A stretch of 64,000 nucleotides of DNA from Rhodothermus sp. (GTDB taxonomy: Bacteria > Bacteroidota > Rhodothermia > Rhodothermales > Rhodothermaceae), in NCBI GenBank assembly GCA_030950375.1, contig JAUZRN010000007.1, positions 1 to 64,000 on the forward strand, read 5' to 3'. The position numbers and the translations under genes were made by a program. Below the pieces are notes generated by a model. That model was given only the letters and a program-made list of their open reading frames with translations. It ran no database searches and was not told the origin of the DNA. Below, one piece after another: positions 45,583 through 54,989 of this stretch. Numbering within the stretch: the first letter of the stretch is position 1; the number at the start of each line of letters is the position of its first letter.

Positions 45583-47445
45583 ATGGCTGTCTTTGAAAAA
45601 CCCGTGGAGGTTCTCCCCGAGGCAACCGTACTCTTTGCGGGGGACTCCGGGGACGGGATGCAGCTGACGGGTCTGCAGTTCGCCCGTGCTACTGCACTGG
45701 CCCGTAACGACCTGGCCACGCTTCCCGACTTTCCCGCCGAAATTCGCGCACCGGCCGGCACGACTTACGGCGTGAGCGGCTATCAGCTTCATTTCGGATC
45801 GGTCCCGGTGCGCACGCCGGGCGACGCCGTCGATATGCTGGTGGCCATGAACCCGGCTGCATTGAAGGTGCATTTGCCCCGCGTGCGCCGGGGAGGAACG
45901 CTACTGATTAACGTCAATGCTTTTGACCGGCGTGGTCTTGAGCTGGCCCGTTACGAGACCAATCCGCTGGAAGATGGCTCGCTGGAAAGCTATCAGGTCA
46001 TTCCCATCGAGCTGACGCGTCTGACCCGAGAAACGCTGGCCGATAGCGGGCTTGATAAAAAGGAGATCGACCGCTGTAAGAATATGTTTGCGCTGGGGCT
46101 GGTGCTCTGGCTCTATTCGCGTCCGCTGAAGCCGGTCGAAGAATGGCTGGCCCAGAAGTTTGCCAACCGACCCAAAATCCGGGATGCCAACCTGAAGGTC
46201 CTGCATAAGGGATATCACTACGGCGAGACGCACGAGCTGTTTGCTGTGCGCTATGAAGTGCGGCCGGCGCGTCTGGAACCTGGTCTGTATCGGGCGATCC
46301 GGGGTGTCGAGGCCCTGGCACTGGGCCTGATCGCCGCCAGCCAGCAGAGTGGCCTGCCATTGTTTTATGGCTCCTATCCAATTACCCCGGCCTCCGACCT
46401 GCTGCACGAACTGAGCCGACACAAGAACTTCGGTGTCATGACATTCCAGGCCGAAGACGAAATTGCAGCCGTGGGAGCAGCACTGGGGGCCAGCTTTGGC
46501 GGCGCACTGGGCGTAACGGCCACCAGTGGTCCCGGTCTGTCGCTCAAGTCGGAAACGATCGGTCTGGCGGTGATGACCGAGCTGCCGCTGGTGGTGATTG
46601 ACTTGCAGCGCGGAGGCCCTTCGACCGGCCTGCCTACCAAGACCGAACAGAGCGATCTACTCTTTGCCCTCTATGGCCGCCATGGGGAAGCGCCCCTGCC
46701 CGTGCTGGCTGCCAGTTCGCCCGGCGACTGTTTCTATGCAGCCTACGAAGCCTGTCGCATTGCCGTCCGCTACATGACCCCGGTCATCCTGCTGACCGAT
46801 GGTTACCTGGCCAACGGCGCCGAACCCTGGCGCATACCCGACGTTGCTTCGCTGCCCCCCTTTGAGGTGCGGTTTGCTACAGAACCCAACTTCCATCAGA
46901 ACGGCGAAGCCCGTTTTCTGCCCTATCGCCGGGACCCTGAAACACTGGCCCGTGCATGGGCACGTCCGGGCACGCCCGGCTTAGAGCATCGCATCGGCGG
47001 CCTTGAAAAAGAACACGAGACTGGCAACGTCTCCTACGACCCGGCCAACCATCAGCGCATGGTGAAACTCCGGGCCGAAAAGGTGGCCCGCGTGGCCCGG
47101 GAAATCCCACCAACCGAAATCTTTGGCGATCCTGAAGGCGACGTACTGCTCATCGGCTGGGGCTCAACGCGCGGTGCCATCGAAGCGGCCGTGGAATCCC
47201 TGCGCGATCGCGGCGTGCGGGCCGGGAGTATCCACCTGCGTTATCTAAATCCGCTTCCCCCTGATTTACCTGCCCTTTTCGACCGCTACCGTCACCTGGT
47301 CGTGCCCGAATTGAACAACGGCCAGCTCGTGCGCGTCCTACGTGATGCATACCTGCGGCCGTTCGTGCCGCTGAACAAAATCCAGGGCCTGCCCTTTCAG
47401 GCCCGTGAGATCGAAGCCTTCGTTACTGACCTGCTGCAGACCTGA
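45583..47445 (+). CDS. korA: 2-oxoacid:ferredoxin oxidoreductase, alpha (gamma-alpha fused) subunit
   Basis: About 620 residues. The N-terminal gamma-type domain (VLFAGDSGDGMQLTGLQFAR) is fused to the alpha pyrimidine-type domain (SYPITPASDLLHELSRHKNF; ATSGPGLSLKSETIGLAVM), and the end carries the small C-terminal domain (VPELNNGQLVRVLR; KIQGLPF). With KorB it oxidises 2-oxoglutarate or another 2-oxoacid to the acyl-CoA, CO2 and reduced ferredoxin. I prefer the ATG at 45583 because the conserved part begins 14 residues later; an ATG at 45529 is possible. korB follows 26 bases downstream. Confidence 0.94.
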   Translation: MAVFEKPVEVLPEATVLFAGDSGDGMQLTGLQFARATALARNDLATLPDFPAEIRAPAGTTYGVSGYQLHFGSVPVRTPGDAVDMLVAMNPAALKVHLPRVRRGGTLLINVNAFDRRGLELARYETNPLEDGSLESYQVIPIELTRLTRETLADSGLDKKEIDRCKNMFALGLVLWLYSRPLKPVEEWLAQKFANRPKIRDANLKVLHKGYHYGETHELFAVRYEVRPARLEPGLYRAIRGVEALALGLIAASQQSGLPLFYGSYPITPASDLLHELSRHKNFGVMTFQAEDEIAAVGAALGASFGGALGVTATSGPGLSLKSETIGLAVMTELPLVVIDLQRGGPSTGLPTKTEQSDLLFALYGRHGEAPLPVLAASSPGDCFYAAYEACRIAVRYMTPVILLTDGYLANGAEPWRIPDVASLPPFEVRFATEPNFHQNGEARFLPYRRDPETLARAWARPGTPGLEHRIGGLEKEHETGNVSYDPANHQRMVKLRAEKVARVAREIPPTEIFGDPEGDVLLIGWGSTRGAIEAAVESLRDRGVRAGSIHLRYLNPLPPDLPALFDRYRHLVVPELNNGQLVRVLRDAYLRPFVPLNKIQGLPFQAREIEAFVTDLLQT

Positions 47446-47471
47446 GAATCTTCAATCCTGCGACTGGTGCC

Positions 47472-48680
47472 ATGTCCAACGCCAAGCGCCCAGAAGAAAA
47501 CGCGCCGCACGGGACGCGACCTGTGATGCCACCAGGTGCCAAGCCTGCCATGCCTCCAAAAGCCCGTCCGGCCATGCCACCGGGTACCAGACCCACCATG
47601 CCCCCAACAGCCCGACCGGCTGTGCCTCCCGGGGCTCGATCTGCCGGCGATGGTAAACCCCGCCTGAGCCGCAAGGACTTCGCCTCGGACCAGGACGTGC
47701 GCTGGTGCCCGGGATGCGGCGACTATGCTATTTTGGCGACCGTCCAGCGGCTCCTTCCCGACCTGGGCATTCCCCGCGAAAACATCGTGTTCATCAGCGG
47801 AATCGGCTGTTCCAGCCGCTTCCCCTACTACATGAACACCTATGGCATGCACTCCATCCATGGCCGTGCCCCGGCCATTGCGACCGGCCTGAAAGCCAGC
47901 CGGCCCGAACTGGATGTGTGGATCATCACCGGCGACGGCGACGGGCTCTCTATCGGCGGCAACCACTTGATCCATATCCTGCGCCGCAACCTGAACGTGC
48001 AGATTCTGCTGTTTAACAATCAAATCTACGGTCTCACCAAAGGTCAGTACAGCCCGACCTCCGAAGCGGGCAAGGTCACAAAAAGCTCGCCCTACGGCTC
48101 AATCGACCATCCCTTCAATCCGGTGACCCTGGCCTTGGGAGCCAACGCCACGTTTGTAGCACGCTCCATGGACCGCGACACGAAACATCTGCAGGAAATG
48201 CTTCGCAAGGCACACGATCACCAAGGAGCCGCCTTTGTCGAAATCTACCAGAACTGCAACATCTTCAATGACGGAGCCTTCTTCCAGTTTACCGAACGCG
48301 ATACCAAACCTCAACGCGCGCTCTTTCTGGAACACGGGAAGCCTCTCGTCTTCGATGCAGGCCGTAAAGGCATTCGGCTCGACGGCCTCCGACCCGAAGC
48401 GATCGACCTGACCAATGGCCAATGGTCCCTCGACGACTGCCTCGTCTATGACGAGACAAACCGCGAGTTGGCCTACATCATGGCCCGGATCTTCTTCCAC
48501 TCCGACCTGCCCCAACCCTTCGGTATTTTCTACCGGGAGAAACGCCCCACCTATGAAGACCTACTACACCGCCAGATTGCCGAAGTGACAGCCCGCAAGG
48601 GCAAAGGGGACCTACAGGCCCTGCTCCGCAGCGGCGACACCTGGGTGATCGAACCTGAGCCGGCCGAAGTTACCTCATAA
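47472..48680 (+). CDS. korB: 2-oxoacid:ferredoxin oxidoreductase, beta subunit with repeat extension
   Basis: A 402-residue beta subunit with the conserved WCPGCGDYAILATVQRLL start of the TPP domain, GIGCSSRFPYYMNTYGMHSI, the TPP/Mg motif GDGDGLSIGGNHL and FNNQIYGLTKGQYSPTS. It binds thiamine diphosphate, and the CPGC cysteines belong to the conserved iron-sulfur or redox set of the family. The first ~65 residues form an unusual extension containing five copies of an 8-residue Pro-rich repeat, which is absent from most KorB proteins; the core starts at about Lys70. It is co-transcribed with korA. Confidence 0.94.
   Translation: MSNAKRPEENAPHGTRPVMPPGAKPAMPPKARPAMPPGTRPTMPPTARPAVPPGARSAGDGKPRLSRKDFASDQDVRWCPGCGDYAILATVQRLLPDLGIPRENIVFISGIGCSSRFPYYMNTYGMHSIHGRAPAIATGLKASRPELDVWIITGDGDGLSIGGNHLIHILRRNLNVQILLFNNQIYGLTKGQYSPTSEAGKVTKSSPYGSIDHPFNPVTLALGANATFVARSMDRDTKHLQEMLRKAHDHQGAAFVEIYQNCNIFNDGAFFQFTERDTKPQRALFLEHGKPLVFDAGRKGIRLDGLRPEAIDLTNGQWSLDDCLVYDETNRELAYIMARIFFHSDLPQPFGIFYREKRPTYEDLLHRQIAEVTARKGKGDLQALLRSGDTWVIEPEPAEVTS
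47517..47636 (+). repeat. Five tandem 24-base units inside the korB N-terminal coding region
   Basis: The five units encode RPVMPPGA, KPAMPPKA, RPAMPPGT, RPTMPPTA and RPAVPPGA, consensus [RK]Px[MV]PPx[AT]. The DNA units differ at several positions, so they are old or under selection rather than a fresh slippage event. They would form a flexible, positively charged, polyproline-like arm. Confidence 0.9.
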
Positions 48681-49203
48681 CCTCAGAAAATCTGCATACT
48701 TCCTATTGTGGAGAAGTCAGGGGGTGCGTAGCTTCCATCTGCTGCCTCTCCGCAAAGATTACGCTTTAGCCCCTGAAGCACCCTCACCATACCCTTTGCT
48801 CCAGATCGGGCAAAAAAGCAAAACTGCTGATCCGACGCTTTACGTGCAGCTATCGTTGGCTGGCCCGTAACCACCGCAACCAAACACATTCTATGCTTCG
48901 TCAGCAAATACCCTGATAGACGATCTGTACGCCTTCCAGGACCTCCCAATGAACGACCTACCCCACGGCAGCGTCGCACACTTCAGGTTCGACCTCTCAG
49001 AAACTTCCGACAAGGCCGCTTTCAGACACAAACCCATACGCTCTTCGATTTTAGAACAGATGCATTTCATCGTCCAGAGGTAGCATTCCGTCAGACGTCA
49101 GTGCCATCTTGTATCATTCGGGTTAGCTAAGCGTTTGCCTTTCAGGCGATTGGCTGCTATCTTCTGCCAATCAATCTGTCTGACCCTCATCCGCTACGTG
49201 GCT
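48681..49203. other. Gene-poor interval between korB and the DoxX gene
   Basis: About 520 bases. The longest minus-strand frame (48683-48979, 98 codons) has a plausible-looking tail, but I see no ribosome site or family. No tRNA, hairpin with T-run or repeat was seen. It may hold a decayed gene or a small RNA, but nothing in it can be supported. Confidence 0.5.
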
Positions 49204-49632
49204 ATGTTACGCAATCCAGAGCAGCGCCGAGATCTGGGTCTGTTGATCGTCCGCATCGGACTGGGGCTCACTTTCCTGTTTATCCACGGCGGCCCCAAGT
49301 TGCTGGGTGGACCGGAACGCTGGGCCCGAGTAGGTGGAGCTATGCAGGTTTTTGGTATTGACTTTGCGCCGACCTTCTGGGGGCTGGTGGCTGCCCTTTC
49401 GGAGTTTGTTGGCGGTGGCCTGCTGCTTATGCTGGGGCTGTTTTTCCCATGGGCGCTGGTGCCTCCAGCACTTACGCTACTGGTGGCTGCCCTGGGACAT
49501 ATGACCGGTCTGATCGCTGGTACCCCGTGGTATGCGCTGGAGATGCTGGTCGTGTTTGTCGGATTGATGCTGACAGGGCCCGGTCGCTACAGCCTTGATG
49601 CACGCATGCAGCGGTCAGTACCAACCGCGTAA
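49204..49632 (+). CDS. DoxX-family membrane protein
   Basis: A 142-residue protein with four hydrophobic segments, in the DoxX/DoxD-like pattern: DLGLLIVRIGLGLTFLFIHG with the typical GGPKLLGGPERWARVG after it, WGLVAALSEFVGGGLLL, LVPPALTLLVAALGHMTGLI and ALEMLVVFVGLMLTG. DoxX proteins are small inner-membrane proteins; some associate with thiosulfate-quinone or superoxide-defence systems, many are unassigned. The start ATG at 49204 begins the conserved N-terminus; a longer frame reaches 49135. The decayed PfpI gene lies directly downstream. Confidence 0.85.
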   Translation: MLRNPEQRRDLGLLIVRIGLGLTFLFIHGGPKLLGGPERWARVGGAMQVFGIDFAPTFWGLVAALSEFVGGGLLLMLGLFFPWALVPPALTLLVAALGHMTGLIAGTPWYALEMLVVFVGLMLTGPGRYSLDARMQRSVPTA

Positions 49633-49713
49633 CAGCCTCCGCTGAAACAGCTTACTTTGTGCTTTTGTGTTTCCGAAGGGGTGCATGGCGTCCTGTCCTC
49701 ATTCCCCAATCCA

Positions 49714-50065
49714 GAGACGTACTCCAACTTCCAGCTGCATGCCCCCTTCGACGAAACTCTCCAGGAAAACTACGACGTATGGACGATTTGGAGAGGGCGG
49801 GCCCCTGAATACCAGCGCCTGAACAGGCGCATGGGGCAATCGTTTGCCACGTGCGCGCACGTCAACACACCGATTGCAGTTATTGGCCACGGTCTGCAAA
49901 TCCCGACGCAGCCGTGCTGAAAGGCTACCACTGCACAGCCTACCCGGCTGTCGGACTGACCAACGGCACGAACGTCGAAGTGCCAGCAGACGAAATGGTG
50001 GGTGGCAACCTGGTGACGGTGCCGGCTGGATCCATCCGCACTGGCTGTCCGCGTGTCTCAAGACG
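49714..50065 (+). pseudogene. Decayed DJ-1/PfpI-family gene remnant
   Basis: Three reading frames carry consecutive pieces of a DJ-1/PfpI protein. Frame 1 (to a stop at 49918-49920) has NYDVWTIWRGRAPEYQRLNR and TPIAVIGHG, where intact proteins read DYDALVIPGGRAPEYLRLN and PIAAICHG, so the nucleophile elbow Cys is Gly here. Frame 2 (from about 49905) has AVLKGYHCTAYPAVG and VPADEMVGGNLVTVPAG. Frame 3 has WIHPHWLSACL (compare W.AHP.WL). With at least two frameshifts, a stop and the lost catalytic Cys it cannot be functional. The N-terminal third is not recognisable. Confidence 0.8.
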
Positions 50066-50253
50066 CGCAGGCGACACCCCGAACATGAAGAAGCCGCTAT
50101 GGTCCACGGGCACCCTGTGCCCTAGGTTGCAAGTCTTGTCCGCATACGAGTAAGGCTTTTTTAGACTTGCTCTCAGCTTTCAACCCGGCTGCCGTGGATC
50201 GAACGATCGGCAACCGACGTACTGGCTGCACCCTGACAGATGATCCGGTGACG

Positions 50254-51537
50254 ATGCGTTTCGGGTACCTGCTGTTGCTGTTGGTGCTGGCCTGCCGGGC
50301 ACAGACGCCCACTTCGCACCGACTTTCCACCGATACGCTGCAGGCTATCGACCGCGGTACAGTGGCGCTGCCACCCGCTCGCTATCACGCCCTGCTACGT
50401 CTGGACTCCCTCTGGGCCAGGGTGCTGTCCCTTCATTACCGCACATTGGTTTTCGATGGCCACATCGACACGCCCACCCGCATGCTTCGGGGGTTCGACT
50501 TTAGTCGACGCCATCGCTACGCAGACGGCCACGTGGATCTCCCCCGCATGTTTGAAGGTGGTCTTGACGCAGCTTTCTTCTCGATTTACGTCCCGGCCGG
50601 CTATGGCGAAGGGGCAGCGGCTGTCCAATACGCCCGTCGCCTGATCGCCGAAGTGCGTCGCCAGGTGGCTGCGCATGCCGACAGCGTCGCGCTTGCCTAC
50701 TCAAGTGCTGACGTGCTCCGCATTGCGCGAAGCGGTCGCAAGGCAATCCTGCTCGGTCTCGAAGGCGGCCACGCGCTGGCCGGTTCCGTGGATACACTCC
50801 ATGCCTTCTATGAAGCCGGGATCCGCTACGTTACCCTCACGCATGTCAACACAAATCGCCTGGCCGATGCCTCGCAGGACCGCCCGCGTTGGAACGGGCT
50901 GAGCGAACAGGGCCGGCGGATCGTCCGCGCCATGAATCGGCTCGGCATGCTCATTGACCTGTCGCACACCTCCGATTCCACCTTCTTCGACGTGCTGGCC
51001 ATCACCCAAGCTCCTGTCATCCTCTCGCACACTTCCATGCGGGCCCTGGTACCGACTGTCCGCAATGCCAGCGACGACATGCTGCGAGCACTGGCCCGTA
51101 ACGGCGGCGTCGTGCTCATCAATTTCTTCGACGCACTGGTCAATCCCAGCCTGACGGCCGACGTCTATGCCGAAGCCGAACGTCGCACGGGCGGCAACCT
51201 TCGTCGGCTCTGGAATGCCGTCTACGCAATCCGACGTGAACGCGGCCTGCCGGGCGCCACTCTCAAAGACGTGCTTGACCACATCGACCACGCCGTGCAA
51301 GTAGCCGGTATCGACCATGTTGGACTGGGCTCCGACTTCGACGGTGTCTTCGATCTGCCCGACGGATTGGAAGACGTGACGCGCCTACCCTGGATTACCT
51401 ACGGCCTTTACCAACGGGGTTACTCCGAAGCCGACATTCAGAAAATCCTGGGCGGCAACCTGTTGCGCGTGCTTTCCGAGGTCGAGCGGGTAGCCGCGCA
51501 CCTTCAGACTACGGAAGCCGGACCAGACGCCGACTGA
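50254..51537 (+). CDS. Lipoprotein membrane dipeptidase (peptidase family M19)
   Basis: A protein of about 427 residues. The start at 50254 gives a lipoprotein signal (MRFGYLLLLLVLACRAQ) with Cys14 as the likely lipidated residue. It has the M19 zinc sites: VFDGHIDTPTRML (His-x-Asp), GLEGGHAL (bridging Glu), MLIDLSHTSDSTF and ILSHTSMRAL (His ligands), and VGLGSDFDGVF. It splits dipeptides at the cell envelope, possibly including D-amino-acid types. Its 3' end overlaps the convergent nuclease-like gene by 29 bases. It is not part of the minus-strand surface operon. Confidence 0.92.
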   Translation: MRFGYLLLLLVLACRAQTPTSHRLSTDTLQAIDRGTVALPPARYHALLRLDSLWARVLSLHYRTLVFDGHIDTPTRMLRGFDFSRRHRYADGHVDLPRMFEGGLDAAFFSIYVPAGYGEGAAAVQYARRLIAEVRRQVAAHADSVALAYSSADVLRIARSGRKAILLGLEGGHALAGSVDTLHAFYEAGIRYVTLTHVNTNRLADASQDRPRWNGLSEQGRRIVRAMNRLGMLIDLSHTSDSTFFDVLAITQAPVILSHTSMRALVPTVRNASDDMLRALARNGGVVLINFFDALVNPSLTADVYAEAERRTGGNLRRLWNAVYAIRRERGLPGATLKDVLDHIDHAVQVAGIDHVGLGSDFDGVFDLPDGLEDVTRLPWITYGLYQRGYSEADIQKILGGNLLRVLSEVERVAAHLQTTEAGPDAD

Positions 51538-52690
51538 CACGCCGATCACGCATTATCACCTCGACCAGATATACGCCGGCGGTCAATCCTTCCAGATCTA
51601 TCTCCAATCGTTGAGATCCAGAGGCTGGCAATCGCTCCCATTGCCGCACCAGACGCCCCAGCACGTCCCATATGCGGATGGTAACGGGTCCCCTATCCCC
51701 GTCCCAGATCAGCGTAGCACGGTCACGTGCTGGATTGGGGTAGAGCTGAACAGCAACGGGTCGCGTGCGCTGCACTTCGGTGGCTGTTGCAGCCGCAAAC
51801 TGAAAGCGGGCATAGACAGGCAAATGGTCGGAAGTGGAAAACACAAACCCCGGAATGGCTTCCAGCAAGGCCGAAAAACGCGTGGCCGAGTCTTCCTCAT
51901 AGGCACCAAATAGCTCATCAGTGATCAGGATGTGGTCAATGGTGGAGCCTGTTCGACAGGTCGCACTGTTGCCACACCAGGTAGGCAGGTCAGCCGCATC
52001 CAGAGGCTCAGTGACAAAGCGGTAGTTGTTCGCGTCTGCAAGGAAGTTTGCGTACGGCGAAGTAAATCCCGGAATGATTGAGCGTTGCAGTTCGTCATTC
52101 CAGTCACCCAGCACAACAATGGGACGGTCTCCGTAGAGCAGATCAAGTCGGCTTTTAAGGCGTTGGGCTGCTTCTTGTCGTCGGTTATAGTCCGACAGAT
52201 CGGTCCCTGCCTTCATGTGCAGTGTGATGAAGGTAATGATGACTGTAGTGTCGGGCAGGTGTACAGCAGCCTCCAGCAAAAGCGGGGGCCGATATCCAAA
52301 AGCCGAAGCAAACGGAGTCAGGATATGTTCGCTGCGGCGGCGCTGGATCACAGCGCGGCGATAGACGAATGCGATCCGCTGCGTTACGCCTGGCACGGCT
52401 GGCTCGCCCAGTATCCCTTCATAGTCACTGCCCAGGCTATCAAGTAGTCGCTGAAAGGCAGCCGGATCGCTCACCTCCTGCAGAGCCCAGAGATCAATGT
52501 CGCTCTGCGCAATGACGGCGCGGACGTTCGCCTGCTGCCGGGCTTCGTCTGAGGGCCCATAGTCAGGATCACCCAACCACTCTACATTCCAGGTAGCTAC
52601 CTCAAGCGTGGCTGGCGTTCCCACCGAGGGGATCTGGGCCCAACCTACAACGCTCCAGCCAACCAGCAAGAAGAAGAGACATCGTTTCAT
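51509..52690 (-). CDS. T9SS-sorted endonuclease/exonuclease/phosphatase-fold protein
   Basis: A 393-residue secreted protein with a signal peptide (MKRCLFFLLVGWSVVGWAQ). The EEP catalytic fold shows ATWNVEWLGD, LWALQEVSD (metal-binding Glu), HMKAGTDLSDYN, VVLGDWNDEL, IDHILIT and the final TSDHLPVYARF with its His. The last ~80 residues are a T9SS type A sorting domain (VQLYPNPARDRATLIW ... GLTAGVYLVEV). It probably cleaves nucleic acid or a phosphodiester outside the cell. It is the last gene of the surface operon; its ATG overlaps the previous stop by 4 bases. Confidence 0.9.
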   Translation of the reverse strand: MKRCLFFLLVGWSVVGWAQIPSVGTPATLEVATWNVEWLGDPDYGPSDEARQQANVRAVIAQSDIDLWALQEVSDPAAFQRLLDSLGSDYEGILGEPAVPGVTQRIAFVYRRAVIQRRRSEHILTPFASAFGYRPPLLLEAAVHLPDTTVIITFITLHMKAGTDLSDYNRRQEAAQRLKSRLDLLYGDRPIVVLGDWNDELQRSIIPGFTSPYANFLADANNYRFVTEPLDAADLPTWCGNSATCRTGSTIDHILITDELFGAYEEDSATRFSALLEAIPGFVFSTSDHLPVYARFQFAAATATEVQRTRPVAVQLYPNPARDRATLIWDGDRGPVTIRIWDVLGRLVRQWERLPASGSQRLEIDLEGLTAGVYLVEVIMRDRRVSRRLVRLP

Positions 52691-53967
52691 TCGAAATCCG
52701 TGTTGAGTCGGAAGCGCGCGATACGGTTGTTTCCGGTATCGGCCACATAGACGATACGTCGATCGTAGGCGACGCCCTGGGGATTGTTGAATTGGCGCGA
52801 TCCATCCCCACGTCCCCCAAACGACACAACAACAGGTTTCGTGCTGGCTGCGCCCGCCGGGGGCGCTACCCCTTCGATACCAGCCGATGTAAAAACGAAC
52901 AGGCTGTCTTTACAGGCATCCAACACGAACAGGTAGTTGGTCCCATCGGCCGCAAAGGCCAGATCAGAAGGACAGGCGAATTTAAAGTCTTCGTACAGGA
53001 ATCCGTCGCCCCGGCTGGTATCGCCGACCACCTGAATTTTTGCGGCATCCGGACGGTATTCAATACCATCGGGTGTTTCGACGGCGCGAATCGACAACAC
53101 AGCGTAACGGAAACGTTCCCCTGCCGGGGGCATCTGCGCGATGTAAAAGTCGCGCAGGTAAGGAAAGGTGGTTCGCTGGGGGGGATGCACAAAGGTCAAC
53201 ACATCGGACGGATTGACAGCACTGCGCAGATTAGGCTGTCGTGGGTCAAGGGTTACGAGTGCCTGCGTATTGATCCCCTCTGGCGTAAACTCCAGAATGG
53301 TATTATGCGGCAAGATAGCTGAAGTCAGATCGTTAACAGGGCCGCGTCGGGCTACATAGATCGAATTATCGGCCAATACAGCCACGCCTGTAAACGCGAC
53401 CTGTTCATCCGTAGGAATGGGATCCGGTCGGTTCAGCTTTCGAGAGCGATCATCAAATGGATGCCAGATGATGTCTACCAGCCGGGGGTTTCCGGTGGAG
53501 ATACCAGCATAGTGCAGCACAACCGGTAAGTTCCAGGTGCGGCCGCCAATGGTGGTATCGCGCCGGGCCGTCACGTACACATGCAAGCGTCGGTCCTGAA
53601 TGACCGAGGTCGCTCCCCCCGGAATTGGAATGAACACAGCGGGTCGGCCAGCCTGGTCCAGGACGTGCAACCCACGAGCGTCCACGATGTAGATGAAGGT
53701 ATCGAAACCCACATAGACATCTTTTGGCGCTTCCAGCGGGGCCCCATCGCCTCCCAGCGTGTAGAACGGAAAAAGCGGAACATACTCTACCTCACGCAGC
53801 AGACCGGGCTCGGTACGTCCAACGCGAAAGATCTCTTCGGTAGTTGCATCCTGCTTGCTTCCCAGCAGGGCATCACATCCCGTGAGCAGCAGGCCCAGTC
53901 CGAAGAGCAGCGCTGCACCGGTATGCCACCGTCCCTTCGCCCGGTGATGGTACGCACGCATACTCAT
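52687..53967 (-). CDS. NHL-repeat beta-propeller lipoprotein
   Basis: A 426-residue protein with a lipoprotein signal (ALLFGLGLLLTGCDALL, lipidated Cys in LLTGC). The rest is built of propeller-type strands; the clearest blades are FNNPQGVAYDRRIVYVADTG with NNRIARFR at the end and CPSDLAFAADGTNYLFVLDA before it. NHL propellers usually bind other proteins, RNA or glycans. It sits between the PorV-like and nuclease-like genes, with 4-base overlaps at both ends, so it likely joins a surface complex made by this operon. Confidence 0.8.
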   Translation of the reverse strand: MSMRAYHHRAKGRWHTGAALLFGLGLLLTGCDALLGSKQDATTEEIFRVGRTEPGLLREVEYVPLFPFYTLGGDGAPLEAPKDVYVGFDTFIYIVDARGLHVLDQAGRPAVFIPIPGGATSVIQDRRLHVYVTARRDTTIGGRTWNLPVVLHYAGISTGNPRLVDIIWHPFDDRSRKLNRPDPIPTDEQVAFTGVAVLADNSIYVARRGPVNDLTSAILPHNTILEFTPEGINTQALVTLDPRQPNLRSAVNPSDVLTFVHPPQRTTFPYLRDFYIAQMPPAGERFRYAVLSIRAVETPDGIEYRPDAAKIQVVGDTSRGDGFLYEDFKFACPSDLAFAADGTNYLFVLDACKDSLFVFTSAGIEGVAPPAGAASTKPVVVSFGGRGDGSRQFNNPQGVAYDRRIVYVADTGNNRIARFRLNTDFE

Positions 53968-54989
53968 AACTCCAGGTTAAGCCCCACGCGGTGTACCGTG
54001 CCGAGCCGTTCCAGATGTTGAAATCCATAATCGAAACGCACCCGCAGGCCAAGCATCCGCTCTGGTAGTTGAAGCCCTACACCCAGCGCGGGCGTGAGAA
54101 ATTCTTCGACCCCGAACCGATAGCCCATCCGCATCATAAGCGTGTGGTTCCAGATGTATTCAGCCCCAACATTGAAGCTTTCAGCATTGTCGTTTGGATT
54201 GGTAAGCTGGCCCAGCAGCACCAACCGATGACGTGGATGATCGCGCCAGAGCGTATAGCCAACGCCCAGCAGAAACGTGGTAGGCGGCGTAATGGTCTCA
54301 AAGTCAGTCTCAACGACCTGTCCATTGGCCCCAATCACCGGGCGTGTTAGCCGACCCGCTGGCTGTCCGTCAAACCCGAAGTGCCGGATCACCACGGCCA
54401 TCTGTATGCCCGTATCACCGACCCGATAGAAGATCCCCAGATCGAACAGCAGGGTCTGCGTAACCAGTCCAGCCACACTTTCCCGCACATAACGGGCCGT
54501 CACCCCATAACTGAACAGATCGGTAAGCGGTTGCGCCACGCTCAATCCCAACGCCAGATCCCGAAAGCGAAACGTCTCGCCCGTCCCATAGGGCTCAAAC
54601 TCGGTGGTCACCGGCATCTCGCCTGAGTCGAGTACCTGCAGGCTCAACCCCAGCGTCACATCGCCCCATCCTACTGGGTAGAGCAACGACAGGTAATCCA
54701 GCCGGATATCCACGAAATAGGCCGTGTGCCCGACTCCCACCTGCACTGCTTCGACCTGAGCGGCCAGGGCAGGATTCCAGAACAGCGCGGACGCATCGAA
54801 CGCGCCGGCGGCCACCGTCTCGCCCAACGCCGCCGAACGCGCATCAACCGGAATCTTCAAAAACTGGAATCCCGATGTACCAGCCCGATCGCGTCCATAG
54901 GACGGCAGGAGCTGGGCCCGAGCCTGCCCGAATGCTCCGAGCAGTAGCAAGAGTACCAGGAAAGCCCGTGTTATCCGTTCAGAACGCAT
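53964..54989 (-). CDS. PorV/PorQ-family outer-membrane porin-like protein
   Basis: About 341 residues with a signal peptide (LVLLLLLGAFGQARAQ) and a FadL-like barrel. The start GTSGFQFLKIPVDARSAALG and FDASALFWNPALAA are characteristic of the PorV/PorQ (UPF0164-like) group. PorV carries folded T9SS cargo from the translocon to the sorting/attachment complex. This copy lies between a TonB receptor and an NHL lipoprotein in a cluster that also encodes T9SS cargo, so it may be a dedicated shuttle rather than the core PorV. ATG 54989 is chosen over 55001. It overlaps the receptor end by 11 bases. Confidence 0.85.
   Translation of the reverse strand: MRSERITRAFLVLLLLLGAFGQARAQLLPSYGRDRAGTSGFQFLKIPVDARSAALGETVAAGAFDASALFWNPALAAQVEAVQVGVGHTAYFVDIRLDYLSLLYPVGWGDVTLGLSLQVLDSGEMPVTTEFEPYGTGETFRFRDLALGLSVAQPLTDLFSYGVTARYVRESVAGLVTQTLLFDLGIFYRVGDTGIQMAVVIRHFGFDGQPAGRLTRPVIGANGQVVETDFETITPPTTFLLGVGYTLWRDHPRHRLVLLGQLTNPNDNAESFNVGAEYIWNHTLMMRMGYRFGVEEFLTPALGVGLQLPERMLGLRVRFDYGFQHLERLGTVHRVGLNLEL

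Noticed and set aside
48683-48979. 98-codon minus-strand frame after korB
   Set aside because: No ribosome site, no family resemblance and no neighbour logic; kept as unassigned interval.
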